DNA of 64,000 nt from Nostoc sp. CMAA1605 (lineage in GTDB: Bacteria; Cyanobacteriota; Cyanobacteriia; Cyanobacteriales; Nostocaceae). The stretch spans positions 1 through 64,000 of the forward strand of contig NZ_PJIZ01000003.1 of the NCBI RefSeq assembly GCF_021596505.1. Direction: 5' to 3'. This document shows positions 45,065 through 54,143 of this stretch, one piece after another. Position 1 is the stretch's first letter. Each line of letters starts with the position of its first letter. The notes below the pieces were generated by a model. That model searched no databases and had not been told where the DNA came from. It was given only the letters and a program-made list of their open reading frames with translations. A program made the translations under genes and the position numbers.

Positions 45065-46279
45065 CTAAGTACAACTTAGTGGTATGTATGGGTAGGGCGA
45101 CGCAAAATATTCTACATCTACTAAATATTCTACTTCTGCTGAATCTTGTGACATGATCCTATGATAGAAAGGCAAATCTCCATACTGATCATCAGCTTTA
45201 GCCCACTTCTTGAGATTATCAAAAGATGAATGGATTTCCCAAGGAATCGGAGGATAGGGCAGCACCGCCTGATAAGCAATAGAAGATTTTCCTGGATTTA
45301 AATCCATTTCTTTGATCACACCTTCAAACATATCGAAAGATACTGCTAATCCATATTTGAGAACAATTTCAATGGTACTCAAAATTGGTTGGGAAATTTG
45401 ATGATACCTGATTTCTTCGTGGTTATGAGATATGGCTTTTTGATACTCTGCATAAGTCAAAATATTTCCTTGTTGATCAGTTGGGTAAAACGCCTGTCCA
45501 GCCAACAAAAGACTCAAGGAAATTGCCTGCCATGCTAAACTGCTAGGTAAAATGATTAGTCTGGCTCGATAGTCTTCTACTTTGTGGTTACTTGGTGGGT
45601 ATTCCTGACTATGCAATGGATAATAAATATTCAGGTCTTCTGGATAGAGATTGTTAGGAGAAGATTTTCGGACAGAAAAAAATATTTCTCGCGCTATTAG
45701 TCCGTCCAAAATTTCAGCAGCATCATCGGATTGATGCCATTCTTTATGGAGTAAATCACTCCATTTACCATTAATGAACAAATTCCAAGGATCAAAGCTA
45801 TGGTTTTGTTCTGCTGCTTTTTTAACTGTTAAGTAGGTATACCATGTTTTGGCAACTAACTGGGATATTTTGCGGCTATGTAGTAATGTGCGTATTGGAT
45901 CATAAAAATTATTCAATACGACGCGAGGTTCAGGTATTTCTGATTCGTTGAATTCAGATTTATCTGGAAACAAGGCTTTGAGAAAACCTGGAGGGAAAAC
46001 AACTCCTGGTGATGGTAAATATGCACCTATGTGATTGTATTTATCATAGTCATTATTAGGACGGTACTCTTGTAAATTTTCATAAGTTTTGGTGTCAATG
46101 AGATATTGTTTGAACTCCTTTCTTTCTTGAGTAATAATTGTTGTTTCTAGGTGACTACCTTCTTGTTTAAGAGTACGTGGAGTAACTAACAAAATCTGAT
46201 AATAGGTATCATCTTTATACCATTGCTGTGATTCTAGAGGATCAATAAATCCTGGTAGATTTAAGGCTCTTCTATTCAT
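45065..46279 (-). CDS. Unrecognised 404-residue protein in the YcaO cluster
   Basis: I do not recognise this protein. It appears soluble, rich in Tyr, Pro and acidic residues, with no signal peptide; a partly hydrophobic helix lies near residues 242-262 (ARLIILPSSLAWQAISLSLL). It ends SPYPYIPLSCT, so Ser, Cys and Thr occupy the last three positions. It sits 41 bases downstream of the amidohydrolase gene on the same strand and 137 bases before the kinase gene. It could be a partner enzyme, a scaffold or, speculatively, a modified substrate of the YcaO enzyme. Confidence 0.65.
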   Translation of the reverse strand: MNRRALNLPGFIDPLESQQWYKDDTYYQILLVTPRTLKQEGSHLETTIITQERKEFKQYLIDTKTYENLQEYRPNNDYDKYNHIGAYLPSPGVVFPPGFLKALFPDKSEFNESEIPEPRVVLNNFYDPIRTLLHSRKISQLVAKTWYTYLTVKKAAEQNHSFDPWNLFINGKWSDLLHKEWHQSDDAAEILDGLIAREIFFSVRKSSPNNLYPEDLNIYYPLHSQEYPPSNHKVEDYRARLIILPSSLAWQAISLSLLLAGQAFYPTDQQGNILTYAEYQKAISHNHEEIRYHQISQPILSTIEIVLKYGLAVSFDMFEGVIKEMDLNPGKSSIAYQAVLPYPPIPWEIHSSFDNLKKWAKADDQYGDLPFYHRIMSQDSAEVEYLVDVEYFASPYPYIPLSCT

Positions 46280-46320
46280 AGTGTTGCATCCTGTTTAAGT
46301 TGAATGATTTGACTGAATCC

Positions 46321-47406
46321 TTAATCAAGACTGTAAAAATGGAGAGGGTTATCCCAAAGAATCTTTTGGATTGTTTCTTGAGATAATTGATTTTCCAGTT
46401 CTAGAAGCCGATTTACAATGTCCGGTTGATGATCCATATGGGGATAATCAGAGCCGAAGAAAAAGTTACCTGCTCCAATGTACTCGATAATTTCTAATAT
46501 GCAAGGTTCAGAAGGTTCAATTGAGATAAAACATTGGCGACGAAAGTATTCTGAAGGCAGGATTTTGATGTGATCTTTCACTTCAAAATATAAATTTTTG
46601 TATTCTTCATCTAGTCGCCAAAGCCAATAAGGAAGCCAGCCACAACCAGACTCTAAAAAACCAAATTTTAATTGTGGATGACGTTCTAAAACTCCGCCTT
46701 CAATTAAGGCTAATAAAGCCATCATTTGTTCCATTGGATGGGAACAAGCGTGCATAGCAAAACGAGTATGAAATCTATCTGCACCTGTAGTTGGTAAACG
46801 GCTATGAGTTCCCTCATGAATTCCCACCGCAATATTTAATTCTTCACAGGCTGTCCAAAATGGTTCATAGCTGCGATCGCTGAGTATTCTACCTTTGACG
46901 GGGTTGGGACGCAAACAGATGGCTTTCCAGCCAAATTCAGCAATGCGGTGTAGTTCTGACACCATTGTTTCTGGTGCATGAAGATTAATCGCTCCGACTC
47001 CTTTTAATTTGTCTGGAGCATAACTACAAAATTCTTCATATAGCCATGTATTGTAGGCTTGGGTAAAAGCTCCTACAACCTCTGGAGACATACTATCAAT
47101 CGCAAATAGCCATAGTCCATAAGTGGGATAAATAAAGGCGATATCAATCCCCATTTGTGTCATTGCTTGCAGGTGAGATTCGGCATCATAGCGTTGAAAA
47201 TAGGCTTGGGGGTGAGCTTGCATCATTTGGCGATCGCCTGCTGTTCTCACTTGTTGCGATATCTTATTTACTATGTCTTCTCCTTGAATTTTCATGTCTA
47301 GCGAGGGTGCATAGTGCCTAAATTCAGGTGCAAGGTATTTTCCCCACATCTGCGGCGGTTCAATTACATGGGAATCAGCATCAAGAATCTTGTATCCATG
47401 CAGCAT
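46321..47406 (-). CDS. Amidohydrolase-family (ACMSD-like, PF04909) metalloenzyme
   Basis: The 361-residue TIM-barrel enzyme shows the amidohydrolase-2 pattern: DADSHVIEP near residue 10 (metal-binding Asp-x-His), IHEGTHS and the FAMHACSHP His, and a late FGSDYPHMD with the catalytic Asp. Family members hydrolyse or decarboxylate small molecules with a divalent metal. It follows the YcaO gene on the same strand, after 195 bases that include tandem repeats, and precedes an unknown gene by 41 bases. A role in tailoring or releasing a modified peptide is inferred from context. Confidence 0.85.
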   Translation of the reverse strand: MLHGYKILDADSHVIEPPQMWGKYLAPEFRHYAPSLDMKIQGEDIVNKISQQVRTAGDRQMMQAHPQAYFQRYDAESHLQAMTQMGIDIAFIYPTYGLWLFAIDSMSPEVVGAFTQAYNTWLYEEFCSYAPDKLKGVGAINLHAPETMVSELHRIAEFGWKAICLRPNPVKGRILSDRSYEPFWTACEELNIAVGIHEGTHSRLPTTGADRFHTRFAMHACSHPMEQMMALLALIEGGVLERHPQLKFGFLESGCGWLPYWLWRLDEEYKNLYFEVKDHIKILPSEYFRRQCFISIEPSEPCILEIIEYIGAGNFFFGSDYPHMDHQPDIVNRLLELENQLSQETIQKILWDNPLHFYSLD

Positions 47407-47407
47407 A

Positions 47408-47474
47408 TATTGGGAATGGGGAATGGGGAATAGGGAATAGGGAATAGGGAATAGGGAATGGGGAATGGGGAATG
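47408..47474. repeat. Tandem heptamer GGGAATG/GGGAATA
   Basis: About nine GGGAAT(G/A) units lie between the YcaO and amidohydrolase genes. A second short array, TTTTGAA, is at 47575-47596. Confidence 0.8.
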
Positions 47475-47601
47475 GGTATTTTACGCAGGCTAAAATCAGG
47501 CCAATAGGTGTCCTATCAAATTAGGATAGCTAGTATTGTTTCTAGGAAATCCCTGTAATATCTAGCTTTCTTAATTTTGAATTTTGAATTTTGAATTGAT
47601 A

Positions 47602-49869
47602 TTACATCCACATGGGATAAGGGTTTAGTTGGGCTTCTGTAAGCGGCTGTTGTAACCAACCCATTTTCACGGGGACATCATAAAGTCTACCTGCACCTAC
47701 GCGTTTCCACATATGGCGCATTCCTGGTACGATGACTTTAGCTACTTTAAGTCCAATATCAGGGCGAGTCTGATCTAGAACGAGCATTTCTAAACCATGC
47801 TGTTCCACAATTTTTTGACATAGCCTGACATCTTCAAGAAGATCATCGCTGGCTAATTGGGGATAATCTGCATAGACTTTGGGAACACTTTGAGCGTCGG
47901 GAACTAGATAAGGTTGATTGGAGATATTTGCAGATTTCCACCATTCCACAGCAAGGCGATCGCTAGATGGGGGATACTGGGTACTACCATCCGCGTTAGT
48001 AACTAATACATTCGGCAAAATTTGGTTCACTTCTGTTAAAGCTCGACTAATGGCTAGCTTGGCATCAAAGTGAACGCCGTAACCTAAGATAATATCCTCT
48101 ACATCTCCATCTGTTCTGCGACTAATGGCCGCAAAAGCCGGAATGTTGAGATCACTAGTAATATCTATTACCCACAATTGTCTGTCAAGACTTTCATAAT
48201 ATTTGTTCAAAGTTTGAAAATAAGGTTCATCAAAACTATTTAAATCTACTTGATGTTTTGGCAGCCGATTATACCACCACAACGCTACACAGTCCCTTTC
48301 TACGAGTTCCATAAACCCTTGGAGAATGGCTTCTTCGAGGGTATTACCTGCGGCGCAACCGTTGGAGTCTGCCCAACAATCCCTCTCTCCTGACTGGGGA
48401 TAGCCGTAATAACAGTAGGCAGTGGGCAGATATTTAAATTCCTGATGGGTTAAAGACCAAACTGGTGTCCAGTCAATTTCTCTAGTGGTATCAAAAGGTG
48501 CAGGGACTTTTTGAAACCAACCTTGACAATCAACATTCCATTGTTCTCGGTGCTGATATTGGGTAGGGCTAAAATTCATACAATCATTGGGGTGAATTGC
48601 TTTGTCGCCCAACTGTTCATAACTGCTTTTGAGTCTGATTTCATCCCCCTGAAACACCCCAGAATACCTTTCAATCGCTTCACAAAAACCGCTAGCTTGG
48701 GCTTGGGTGTCGGTTCTACCTTTACCGGCACTTCTACCGCCGATATTTTGGCGTAAACTACCTAAATCATCAAAAAGGCTTTGAAAGTGATGTTTGGCTA
48801 TATATGTGTGAGTTAAGCCATTCCCTGGGATTTTGCTGAGTTCTCGAACAATACCTGTGATGGGGCTAATATGATGGGCGTATTTCTTTAAGGTTTCTTG
48901 TGGTGAACAAGAACGATGTCCGCCATCTGTGGTGAAAGTCTTCTGACGAGATTCTAAAACAATTGGCGAGGGCTGGTGATTTGGTTCACCGCAAGTATGA
49001 CATTGGGGACGCTGTATCACGGTATGGTTTTGGGTTTGGAGAGTCAAGGTGTCATAGGTGATGAGACTCCCTGCTAGTTTGGAATTTTCGCCTTGAATAA
49101 TCCATTTAAAAACCTCCGTCGCTATCATTCCGATTGCGGTTTGCACTGTAGCATTGAGAAATCCTAGAGGCGGGGATAGGGAAATCTGTTTATGTCTGTG
49201 AAGGTAACTAGCGACTGGGCGATTATTTCTTAGACGGTTAGCGAGACATTCCCAACAAGCTGTTTTTTGGGGGTGAAATATCGGCCCTATCCAGACTATC
49301 GTTCCCAGAGGGTTAGCTAGTAGCCACGGAGATGAAGCTTGTTGATTAAATGCTGCTAGTTGCGGGTGGAGGTAGTCGTCAGTTAAGACTACGGTGATAT
49401 CACCAGTTTCTCCGACTTGGATATCTAGGGATTTGAGGAGAGAAATTAATTCATCGGTGGGAAGAGAACCAAATGCTTGAACTGCAACTGTCGTTGATTG
49501 CAACCTTTGGGCAGCTACGATGGGGGGAACATTAAGATGATGACAGAAAATAGCTAAGGGCGATCGCTCGGATTCATCTTCTAGATAGCCCCGTTGTTCC
49601 ATGTGGAATAGGGCGTATTGGGCTTTGATGCTGGTGTTGAGAACATTCTGAAAAAATTCTGAATTTTCTGGGTTGGTGGGTAGTAGTTCTAGCTGAATGA
49701 TATCAATGATTTCGTCAACGCTATATTTACCTTCTTTGATAAGAGAAGCTATCAGAAATGAGAGGCGATCGCTCAAGCAAATGGATTCTCTCTCAGATAT
49801 GATAAATACTTGGTCTGGTTCTATTGTCTCAACGGTATAGCAGGACTTGAATTTTGGTTGATTAATCAT
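47602..49869 (-). CDS. Fused leader-binding/YcaO azoline-forming cyclodehydratase
   Basis: The 755-residue protein has the C-D fusion layout of TOMM cyclodehydratases such as PatD/TruD. The N-terminal half (1 to about 300) is the leader-binding/E1-like part, with zinc cysteines CWEC near residue 205 and CHTC near 290. The C-terminal half (about 340-755) is YcaO, with the ATP-site regions AQASGFCEAIERYSG and EAILQGFMELVERDCVALWW, and ends NPYPMWM, a Pro-rich tail like that of azoline-forming YcaOs. Such enzymes convert Cys, Ser or Thr of a precursor peptide to azolines. No dehydrogenase, protease or precursor gene is recognisable beside it. Confidence 0.88.
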   Translation of the reverse strand: MINQPKFKSCYTVETIEPDQVFIISERESICLSDRLSFLIASLIKEGKYSVDEIIDIIQLELLPTNPENSEFFQNVLNTSIKAQYALFHMEQRGYLEDESERSPLAIFCHHLNVPPIVAAQRLQSTTVAVQAFGSLPTDELISLLKSLDIQVGETGDITVVLTDDYLHPQLAAFNQQASSPWLLANPLGTIVWIGPIFHPQKTACWECLANRLRNNRPVASYLHRHKQISLSPPLGFLNATVQTAIGMIATEVFKWIIQGENSKLAGSLITYDTLTLQTQNHTVIQRPQCHTCGEPNHQPSPIVLESRQKTFTTDGGHRSCSPQETLKKYAHHISPITGIVRELSKIPGNGLTHTYIAKHHFQSLFDDLGSLRQNIGGRSAGKGRTDTQAQASGFCEAIERYSGVFQGDEIRLKSSYEQLGDKAIHPNDCMNFSPTQYQHREQWNVDCQGWFQKVPAPFDTTREIDWTPVWSLTHQEFKYLPTAYCYYGYPQSGERDCWADSNGCAAGNTLEEAILQGFMELVERDCVALWWYNRLPKHQVDLNSFDEPYFQTLNKYYESLDRQLWVIDITSDLNIPAFAAISRRTDGDVEDIILGYGVHFDAKLAISRALTEVNQILPNVLVTNADGSTQYPPSSDRLAVEWWKSANISNQPYLVPDAQSVPKVYADYPQLASDDLLEDVRLCQKIVEQHGLEMLVLDQTRPDIGLKVAKVIVPGMRHMWKRVGAGRLYDVPVKMGWLQQPLTEAQLNPYPMWM

Positions 49870-50042
49870 GTTTTGTCAGCAAAATCTGGAAATTACTGAC
49901 ATATATTAGCTAATCCGTGGATATAGTGTGAAAATCTCATCCACTAACCTTTTAGGATGCGTTAACAAAGTAACTTACCATCCAGATATTTATATTGTAT
50001 TACCATATTATAATATAATATAAATATATTTAAATTAAAACA

Positions 50043-50417
50043 CTACCATTGTGCATAGGAATAGTTGTTAAGAATATTTTGGTCTTTACTCAACAATATA
50101 TTTTTATCTAACAAAGCATTTGCCGTAATTATCCGGTCAAAGGGATCGCGAGTCCAAGTTATTGTTAAAGCAACGCTGATAATATCATTAAAATTTTTAT
50201 TACAAACCTTTAAGTCAATGTGGTTTGACAGATCCGCAATAATCACATTTGGTTCATCTGTAATACGTTTTATCTCATATAAATACTGCAACTCTAACCG
50301 AACAATTGCCGAAATATAAACTTCATTATTATTAATTAAAGTTTTAGCAACATCATTTAATTTATCTGTTAAACCAGAATAGAGCCATGCTACTACATGA
50401 GTATCAAGATAAATCAA
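50043..50417 (-). CDS. vapC: PIN-domain toxin (VapC-type ribonuclease)
   Basis: The 124-residue PIN domain begins MIYLDTHVVAWLY with the first active-site Asp, carries ISAIVRLELQYLY with a conserved Glu in the middle, and ends with TRDPFDRIITANALL containing the last acidic residues. The start is TTG at 50417: the minus strand has AGGAGG six bases upstream (50424-50429), and no ATG is near. It overlaps the antitoxin gene by 14 bases. VapC toxins cleave RNA and are held inactive by the partner antitoxin. Confidence 0.88.
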   Translation of the reverse strand: MIYLDTHVVAWLYSGLTDKLNDVAKTLINNNEVYISAIVRLELQYLYEIKRITDEPNVIIADLSNHIDLKVCNKNFNDIISVALTITWTRDPFDRIITANALLDKNILLSKDQNILNNYSYAQW

Positions 50418-50640
50418 TATTAACCTCCTGCTCCCAACTGATATGAACTAAATCATCAGGATTTCCCTGGATAGCATTTGGTTTAGCAGTCAAATTTTTA
50501 AGTTTATCTATTTTTTCTACAGGCACAATTTTTAATAATTTGCCATTTTTATTAATTTCTAATGGCATACCTGTTTCTAGTACCTCATCTAATAGATGCT
50601 CAATATTATTACTTAATTCTGTTAATGTAACCTTTTTCAT
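50404..50640 (-). CDS. vapB: Phd/YefM-like antitoxin (VapB-type)
   Basis: The 78-residue protein has the Phd/YefM-type N-terminal dimerisation and DNA-binding region (TLTELSNNIEHLLDEVLETG, then PLEINKNGKLLKIVP) and a charged C-terminal part that should thread into the toxin. It precedes and overlaps the PIN toxin gene, the standard antitoxin-first order, and likely represses the operon with the toxin. Confidence 0.88.
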   Translation of the reverse strand: MKKVTLTELSNNIEHLLDEVLETGMPLEINKNGKLLKIVPVEKIDKLKNLTAKPNAIQGNPDDLVHISWEQEVNIDLS

Positions 50641-50979
50641 TACTTGCCTTCAAGATTTACATTGTTTCATCAGTTCTAGGATAACAAAAATCCTGGCTTT
50701 ACCCATAAGCTGATTTGAGGCTGTAGCAGCAATATTTACCAACTTAAGTATTTCACAAGATGTAAGTAAGTCGGTGCGAAAAAACCAAACTACATTAAGC
50801 AATGTAAAAATTGGGAAATTCGTTTTGTAGTAAGGACTACCCTTCTCCTTGCGGGACGCTACGCGAACGGGAACGCTTCGCGAACAGTCCTTATTTGAGG
50901 ACTAAAGTCCTCTCTACGAGACGCTTGCGCGAACACTACAAACCTTTAATATTTACCATGTTCTACTTATGGGTTAATT
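50641..50979. other. Intergenic stretch holding an expanded palindromic repeat
   Basis: Apart from the repeat at 50822-50944, I see nothing in the 339 bases between the antitoxin gene and the epimerase gene; the antitoxin promoter should lie at the left end. Confidence 0.5.
50822..50944. repeat. Expanded copy of the GTTTGTAGT palindrome family
   Basis: It begins GTTTTGTAGTAAGGACT and ends ACACTACAAACC, with inserted modules (CTTGCGGGACGCTACGCGAA and CTCTACGAGACGCTTGCGCG). It resembles the copy at 33518-33637 in size and order, and contains GAGGACTAAAGTCCTC, itself a perfect palindrome. Confidence 0.7.
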
Positions 50980-51930
50980 CTAAATAGCTTTAACACCGCT
51001 AATCTTTAAAACATCCCTCATAGTTGCACAGTAATTAGGTAACTCAAAACTACCAGGATTAATTACAGTGTCATAGGTAAAATGGCGGTAGTTCATGCAG
51101 AATCTATCCCAAGCCGCCATTTGAATCCGAAAGACGGCGATAATTAAATTAGCTAAGGATAGAGATAGGGGAATGCGGAAGAAAATCTTTTTGCCAAAAT
51201 AAATACAAAGTTCTTCTATGGCTTGGTCGGCGGTTAGTCTTTTTTGTCCTAAAACTAGCCTGCGCGGTGTATTGTTTTGGGGAGGATTGACAATTAAATA
51301 TTTAACTACAGTCGCAATATCTTGACCGTGGATAAAGTGAAAACTACCGTCGGCTTTGAAGAAACGAATTAAATTAATATATTTGGTAACTTCGGGGACT
51401 CCTGATGTTAAATGAGAATAGGGTTTTTTGGCATCACCACCTAAAACTAAAGTCGGAAAAACAGTAGTAATTTTCGGTTCAATCGCCAATTGTGATATCT
51501 TCTGTAAACACTCATATTTAGACCGGATATAATCTGTACCAATTTCTCCCGCTTCTTGGAGTGGTTGATTATGACGGTCTAAAACACTAGCTGTAGAAAA
51601 ATAAATAACTTGTTGGCAACGTTCAGGATTTAATAGACTGAGTAGTTCTAAAGTTTTCGATACATTAATATCAAAAGTTTGTTCACCACCCCAAGCTGTA
51701 GCTGTGAGAACAGCAACATCAATAGTAGGTAGTAAATCTGCTAATTGGCTAATATTTTGCATATCACCCTGCAAAACGTGAATACCAGGGCGAACAGTGG
51801 TATCAACTTGTAGTTTTTGTGGGTTTCTGACTAGTAAATATAATTCGTCTTCTGTTTGTTGAATTAATGTTTCACTTATATAGTGACCAATACAGCCACT
51901 AGCACCAGTTATTAAAATTCTTTTATTCAT
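50980..51930 (-). CDS. NAD-dependent epimerase/dehydratase (extended SDR) family protein
   Basis: The 316-residue protein begins MNKRILITGASGCIGHYISE, a Rossmann-type GxxGxxG motif, and has FSTASVLD and a YIRSK segment like the YxxxK catalytic pair of extended SDRs, though the Tyr-x3-Lys spacing is as in YIRSK. The exact reaction is unclear; relatives act on nucleotide sugars or isoprenoid-like substrates. I choose ATG 51930 over TTG 51990 because the longer start adds 20 residues before the Rossmann strand. It lies downstream of hemE on the same strand, separated by tandem repeats. Confidence 0.8.
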   Translation of the reverse strand: MNKRILITGASGCIGHYISETLIQQTEDELYLLVRNPQKLQVDTTVRPGIHVLQGDMQNISQLADLLPTIDVAVLTATAWGGEQTFDINVSKTLELLSLLNPERCQQVIYFSTASVLDRHNQPLQEAGEIGTDYIRSKYECLQKISQLAIEPKITTVFPTLVLGGDAKKPYSHLTSGVPEVTKYINLIRFFKADGSFHFIHGQDIATVVKYLIVNPPQNNTPRRLVLGQKRLTADQAIEELCIYFGKKIFFRIPLSLSLANLIIAVFRIQMAAWDRFCMNYRHFTYDTVINPGSFELPNYCATMRDVLKISGVKAI

Positions 51931-52059
51931 AAGAGAGAGGCAGGATAATTTTAGATTGTAGATTGAACAATCTAAAAATCGCAAATCCAAAATTAAGTGT
52001 TATCGATAGAGTCAATAGTCTCTAATCCAAAGTCAATAGTTCCCAGAACAAAAACTAAT

Positions 52060-52102
52060 GACTATTGACTATTGACTAATGACTATTGACTAATGACTAA
52101 TG
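52060..52102. repeat. Tandem TGACTAT/TGACTAA repeat
   Basis: Six to seven units of TGACTATTGACTAATGACTA type end at the stop codon of hemE. Confidence 0.8.
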
Positions 52103-52103
52103 A

Positions 52104-53156
52104 CTAAACCAACGCATTGAGTTGCTTGGCGGTTTCAAAGAAGAAAGCCACGTTTTCTTCTGGGGTGTCTGGGTGTACACCGTGACCAAGGTTGAGGATG
52201 TGACCCCAGTTACCTGCTTTGCGAACAGTGTCAATGATGCGATCGCGGATAAATTCTTTTGAGCCGTATAATACGCCAGGGTCAAGATTACCTTGGACTT
52301 TGACGTGTTTTCCTAGTCTGGCTCGCGCATCGGCCATGTCTACTGTCCAGTCTACGGTGACGATATCCGCGCCAGATTGTGCCATCCGTTCTAATACGCC
52401 TGCGCTACCACTGACTAACAAAATCAATGGGGTGTCTGGGTGAGTTTCCTTGACTTGCTGGAATACCCGCTTTTGGTAAGGTAGAGCAAAAATATCATAG
52501 TCTTGGGGGCTGAGATATCCTGCCCAAGAATCGAACATTTGCACTACTTGCGCGCCGGAGTCGATTTGATAGCGGACGTAATCTGCGATCGCATCTGCTA
52601 ATTTGGTTAGGAGTTGATGCAGCAAATCTGGCTGGGTGAAAGCCATGTTCTTGATGATGGAATAGGTTTTAGAACCTTTACCCTCTACTGCATAAGCCGC
52701 TAAAGTCCACGGCGCACCCACAAAGCCCAATACCGTTGATTTGTTGCCTACTTCTTGACGTAATGCCTGCAAAATAGTTTTGATAAAAGGTAGAGCCGTT
52801 TCTGGTTCTAGTGGGTGCAGCGCGTCAATTTGTGCTTGAGTGCGAATGGGCGCATGAATAATGGGGCCTTTACCTTCCGCAATGTCCATGTCAATCCCCA
52901 AACCGGGTAAGGGAGTCACAATATCGGAAAATAAAATTACGCCGTCTGGTTGGAAAGCTCTCCAAGGTTGCAGGGAGACTTCAATCGCTACTTCAGGAAT
53001 TTCGGAGCGATCGCGAAATGAAGGATATTTCTCCCTTAAATCCCGATATGCTTTCATGTATCGTCCCGCTTGGCGCATCATCCACACAGGGGGACGATCT
53101 ACAATTTCACCACGAGCAGCCCGCAAAAGATGAGGAGTCGTTGAAGCAAAACCCAT
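52104..53156 (-). CDS. hemE: Uroporphyrinogen decarboxylase
   Basis: The 350-residue enzyme decarboxylates uroporphyrinogen III to coproporphyrinogen III in haem and chlorophyll synthesis. Both family signatures are visible: [14 protein letters not shown] near residue 22 with the substrate-binding Arg residues, and [16 protein letters not shown] near residue 143; FSDIVTPL carries the key Asp. Length is normal. It is monocistronic or weakly linked with the downstream epimerase gene. Confidence 0.96.
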   Translation of the reverse strand: MGFASTTPHLLRAARGEIVDRPPVWMMRQAGRYMKAYRDLREKYPSFRDRSEIPEVAIEVSLQPWRAFQPDGVILFSDIVTPLPGLGIDMDIAEGKGPIIHAPIRTQAQIDALHPLEPETALPFIKTILQALRQEVGNKSTVLGFVGAPWTLAAYAVEGKGSKTYSIIKNMAFTQPDLLHQLLTKLADAIADYVRYQIDSGAQVVQMFDSWAGYLSPQDYDIFALPYQKRVFQQVKETHPDTPLILLVSGSAGVLERMAQSGADIVTVDWTVDMADARARLGKHVKVQGNLDPGVLYGSKEFIRDRIIDTVRKAGNWGHILNLGHGVHPDTPEENVAFFFETAKQLNALV

Positions 53157-53369
53157 TTAACACTTCATCCTAAGTCACTTTTTTATGTCAATGTTTAGCT
53201 TATCATTCTGGGATTACGCTTTCTCAAATAGAGGTAACAGCTCAACGGTAACAGGTGACACGCGAGATGCTCAATGCCCTACGCCCTATGACCTATACCC
53301 ATTTTCATACTTAGGTTACAAATGTTTTTATTGAGATTATTTTTTTTAAATTTCTTAACTTAAATTAAT

Positions 53370-54107
53370 ATGAAAACTAATTCTCATCATGCAACTAGTC
53401 AAAGTAAATCTCCAGCAGTGAGGTTATTGATCCCCCGTTCCCAACGCCGGACATTTTTATTTCAGTTTACTTTGATGACGGTTTTGGGTTGGGTGGTGGG
53501 TGGTATTGTCAGTTTGGCAATTGAAAAAATTCTCTGGCAAGGTTTTCTGCCGTTTTTCGCCGAACAGCCACAAATATGGAGTTTTTGGGTAAAAATACTG
53601 GGGAATATCGTGTTTGCCCTAGTTTTTGCAGCTGATCAGGCTTTAGTGATGCGGCGTTACCTTTCTGGCTGGCGGTGGATGCTGGCTACTAGTCTCGGTT
53701 GGCTGCTAGCCAATGCTGTCTCCACGGCTTGGATTAACTATATTGCTAATTTATTTAATCAACCATTGACTAATGACACAGCTTTTGCATTGGGTCTTTT
53801 GTCAACACTTCCATATATTTTATCTGGGGTTTGGTTGGGTTTATTGCAATGGTTAGTCCTGCGGAGTTACACATTTAAAAGTTGGTGGTGGAATTTTTTG
53901 CCCTCGATTTCCTTCTTCTGTATTAGTGTGGTAGTTTGGTTACTTTCTTTCATACACAATTTAATTCCAGTACCCGTAATGTCTTGGATTGAACAAGGAT
54001 TTACGGCTATGATCCTGGGAGTAATACCAGCTATTGGCTTGTGTACTTTAAAGAAACAACTACAACGTCAGACTGGAATCTCTAGTGTCCCCTCCAATTT
54101 GGGGTAG
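53370..54107 (+). CDS. Unrecognised multi-pass membrane protein
   Basis: The 245-residue protein has about five or six membrane segments (near residues 33-52, 70-88, 105-122, 148-170, 185-203 and 215-232), a polar N-terminus and a short basic C-terminus. The sequence includes several Trp residues and Gly-Trp-Leu motifs (SLGWLLANA, GVWLGLLQWLV) seen in other cyanobacterial membrane proteins of unknown function. The oligopeptidase gene follows 36 bases downstream on the same strand. Confidence 0.75.
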   Translation: MKTNSHHATSQSKSPAVRLLIPRSQRRTFLFQFTLMTVLGWVVGGIVSLAIEKILWQGFLPFFAEQPQIWSFWVKILGNIVFALVFAADQALVMRRYLSGWRWMLATSLGWLLANAVSTAWINYIANLFNQPLTNDTAFALGLLSTLPYILSGVWLGLLQWLVLRSYTFKSWWWNFLPSISFFCISVVVWLLSFIHNLIPVPVMSWIEQGFTAMILGVIPAIGLCTLKKQLQRQTGISSVPSNLG

Positions 54108-54143
54108 CTAGTTGGTTGATTTGGGAGAAAAGGTTACAGAAGG

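Noticed and set aside
47408..47474. Repeat array considered as a CRISPR
   Set aside because: The units are contiguous heptamers with no unique spacers; the same holds for the other tandem arrays in the window.
47407..47601. Search for a precursor peptide between the YcaO and amidohydrolase genes
   Set aside because: The gap is mostly heptamer repeats and A/T-rich DNA; no start codon followed by a sensible short frame was found.
49870..50042. Search for a short precursor peptide upstream of the YcaO gene
   Set aside because: The minus strand holds only frames of about 8-15 codons (for example one starting RFSHYIHG), too short for a leader plus core and without a plausible core.
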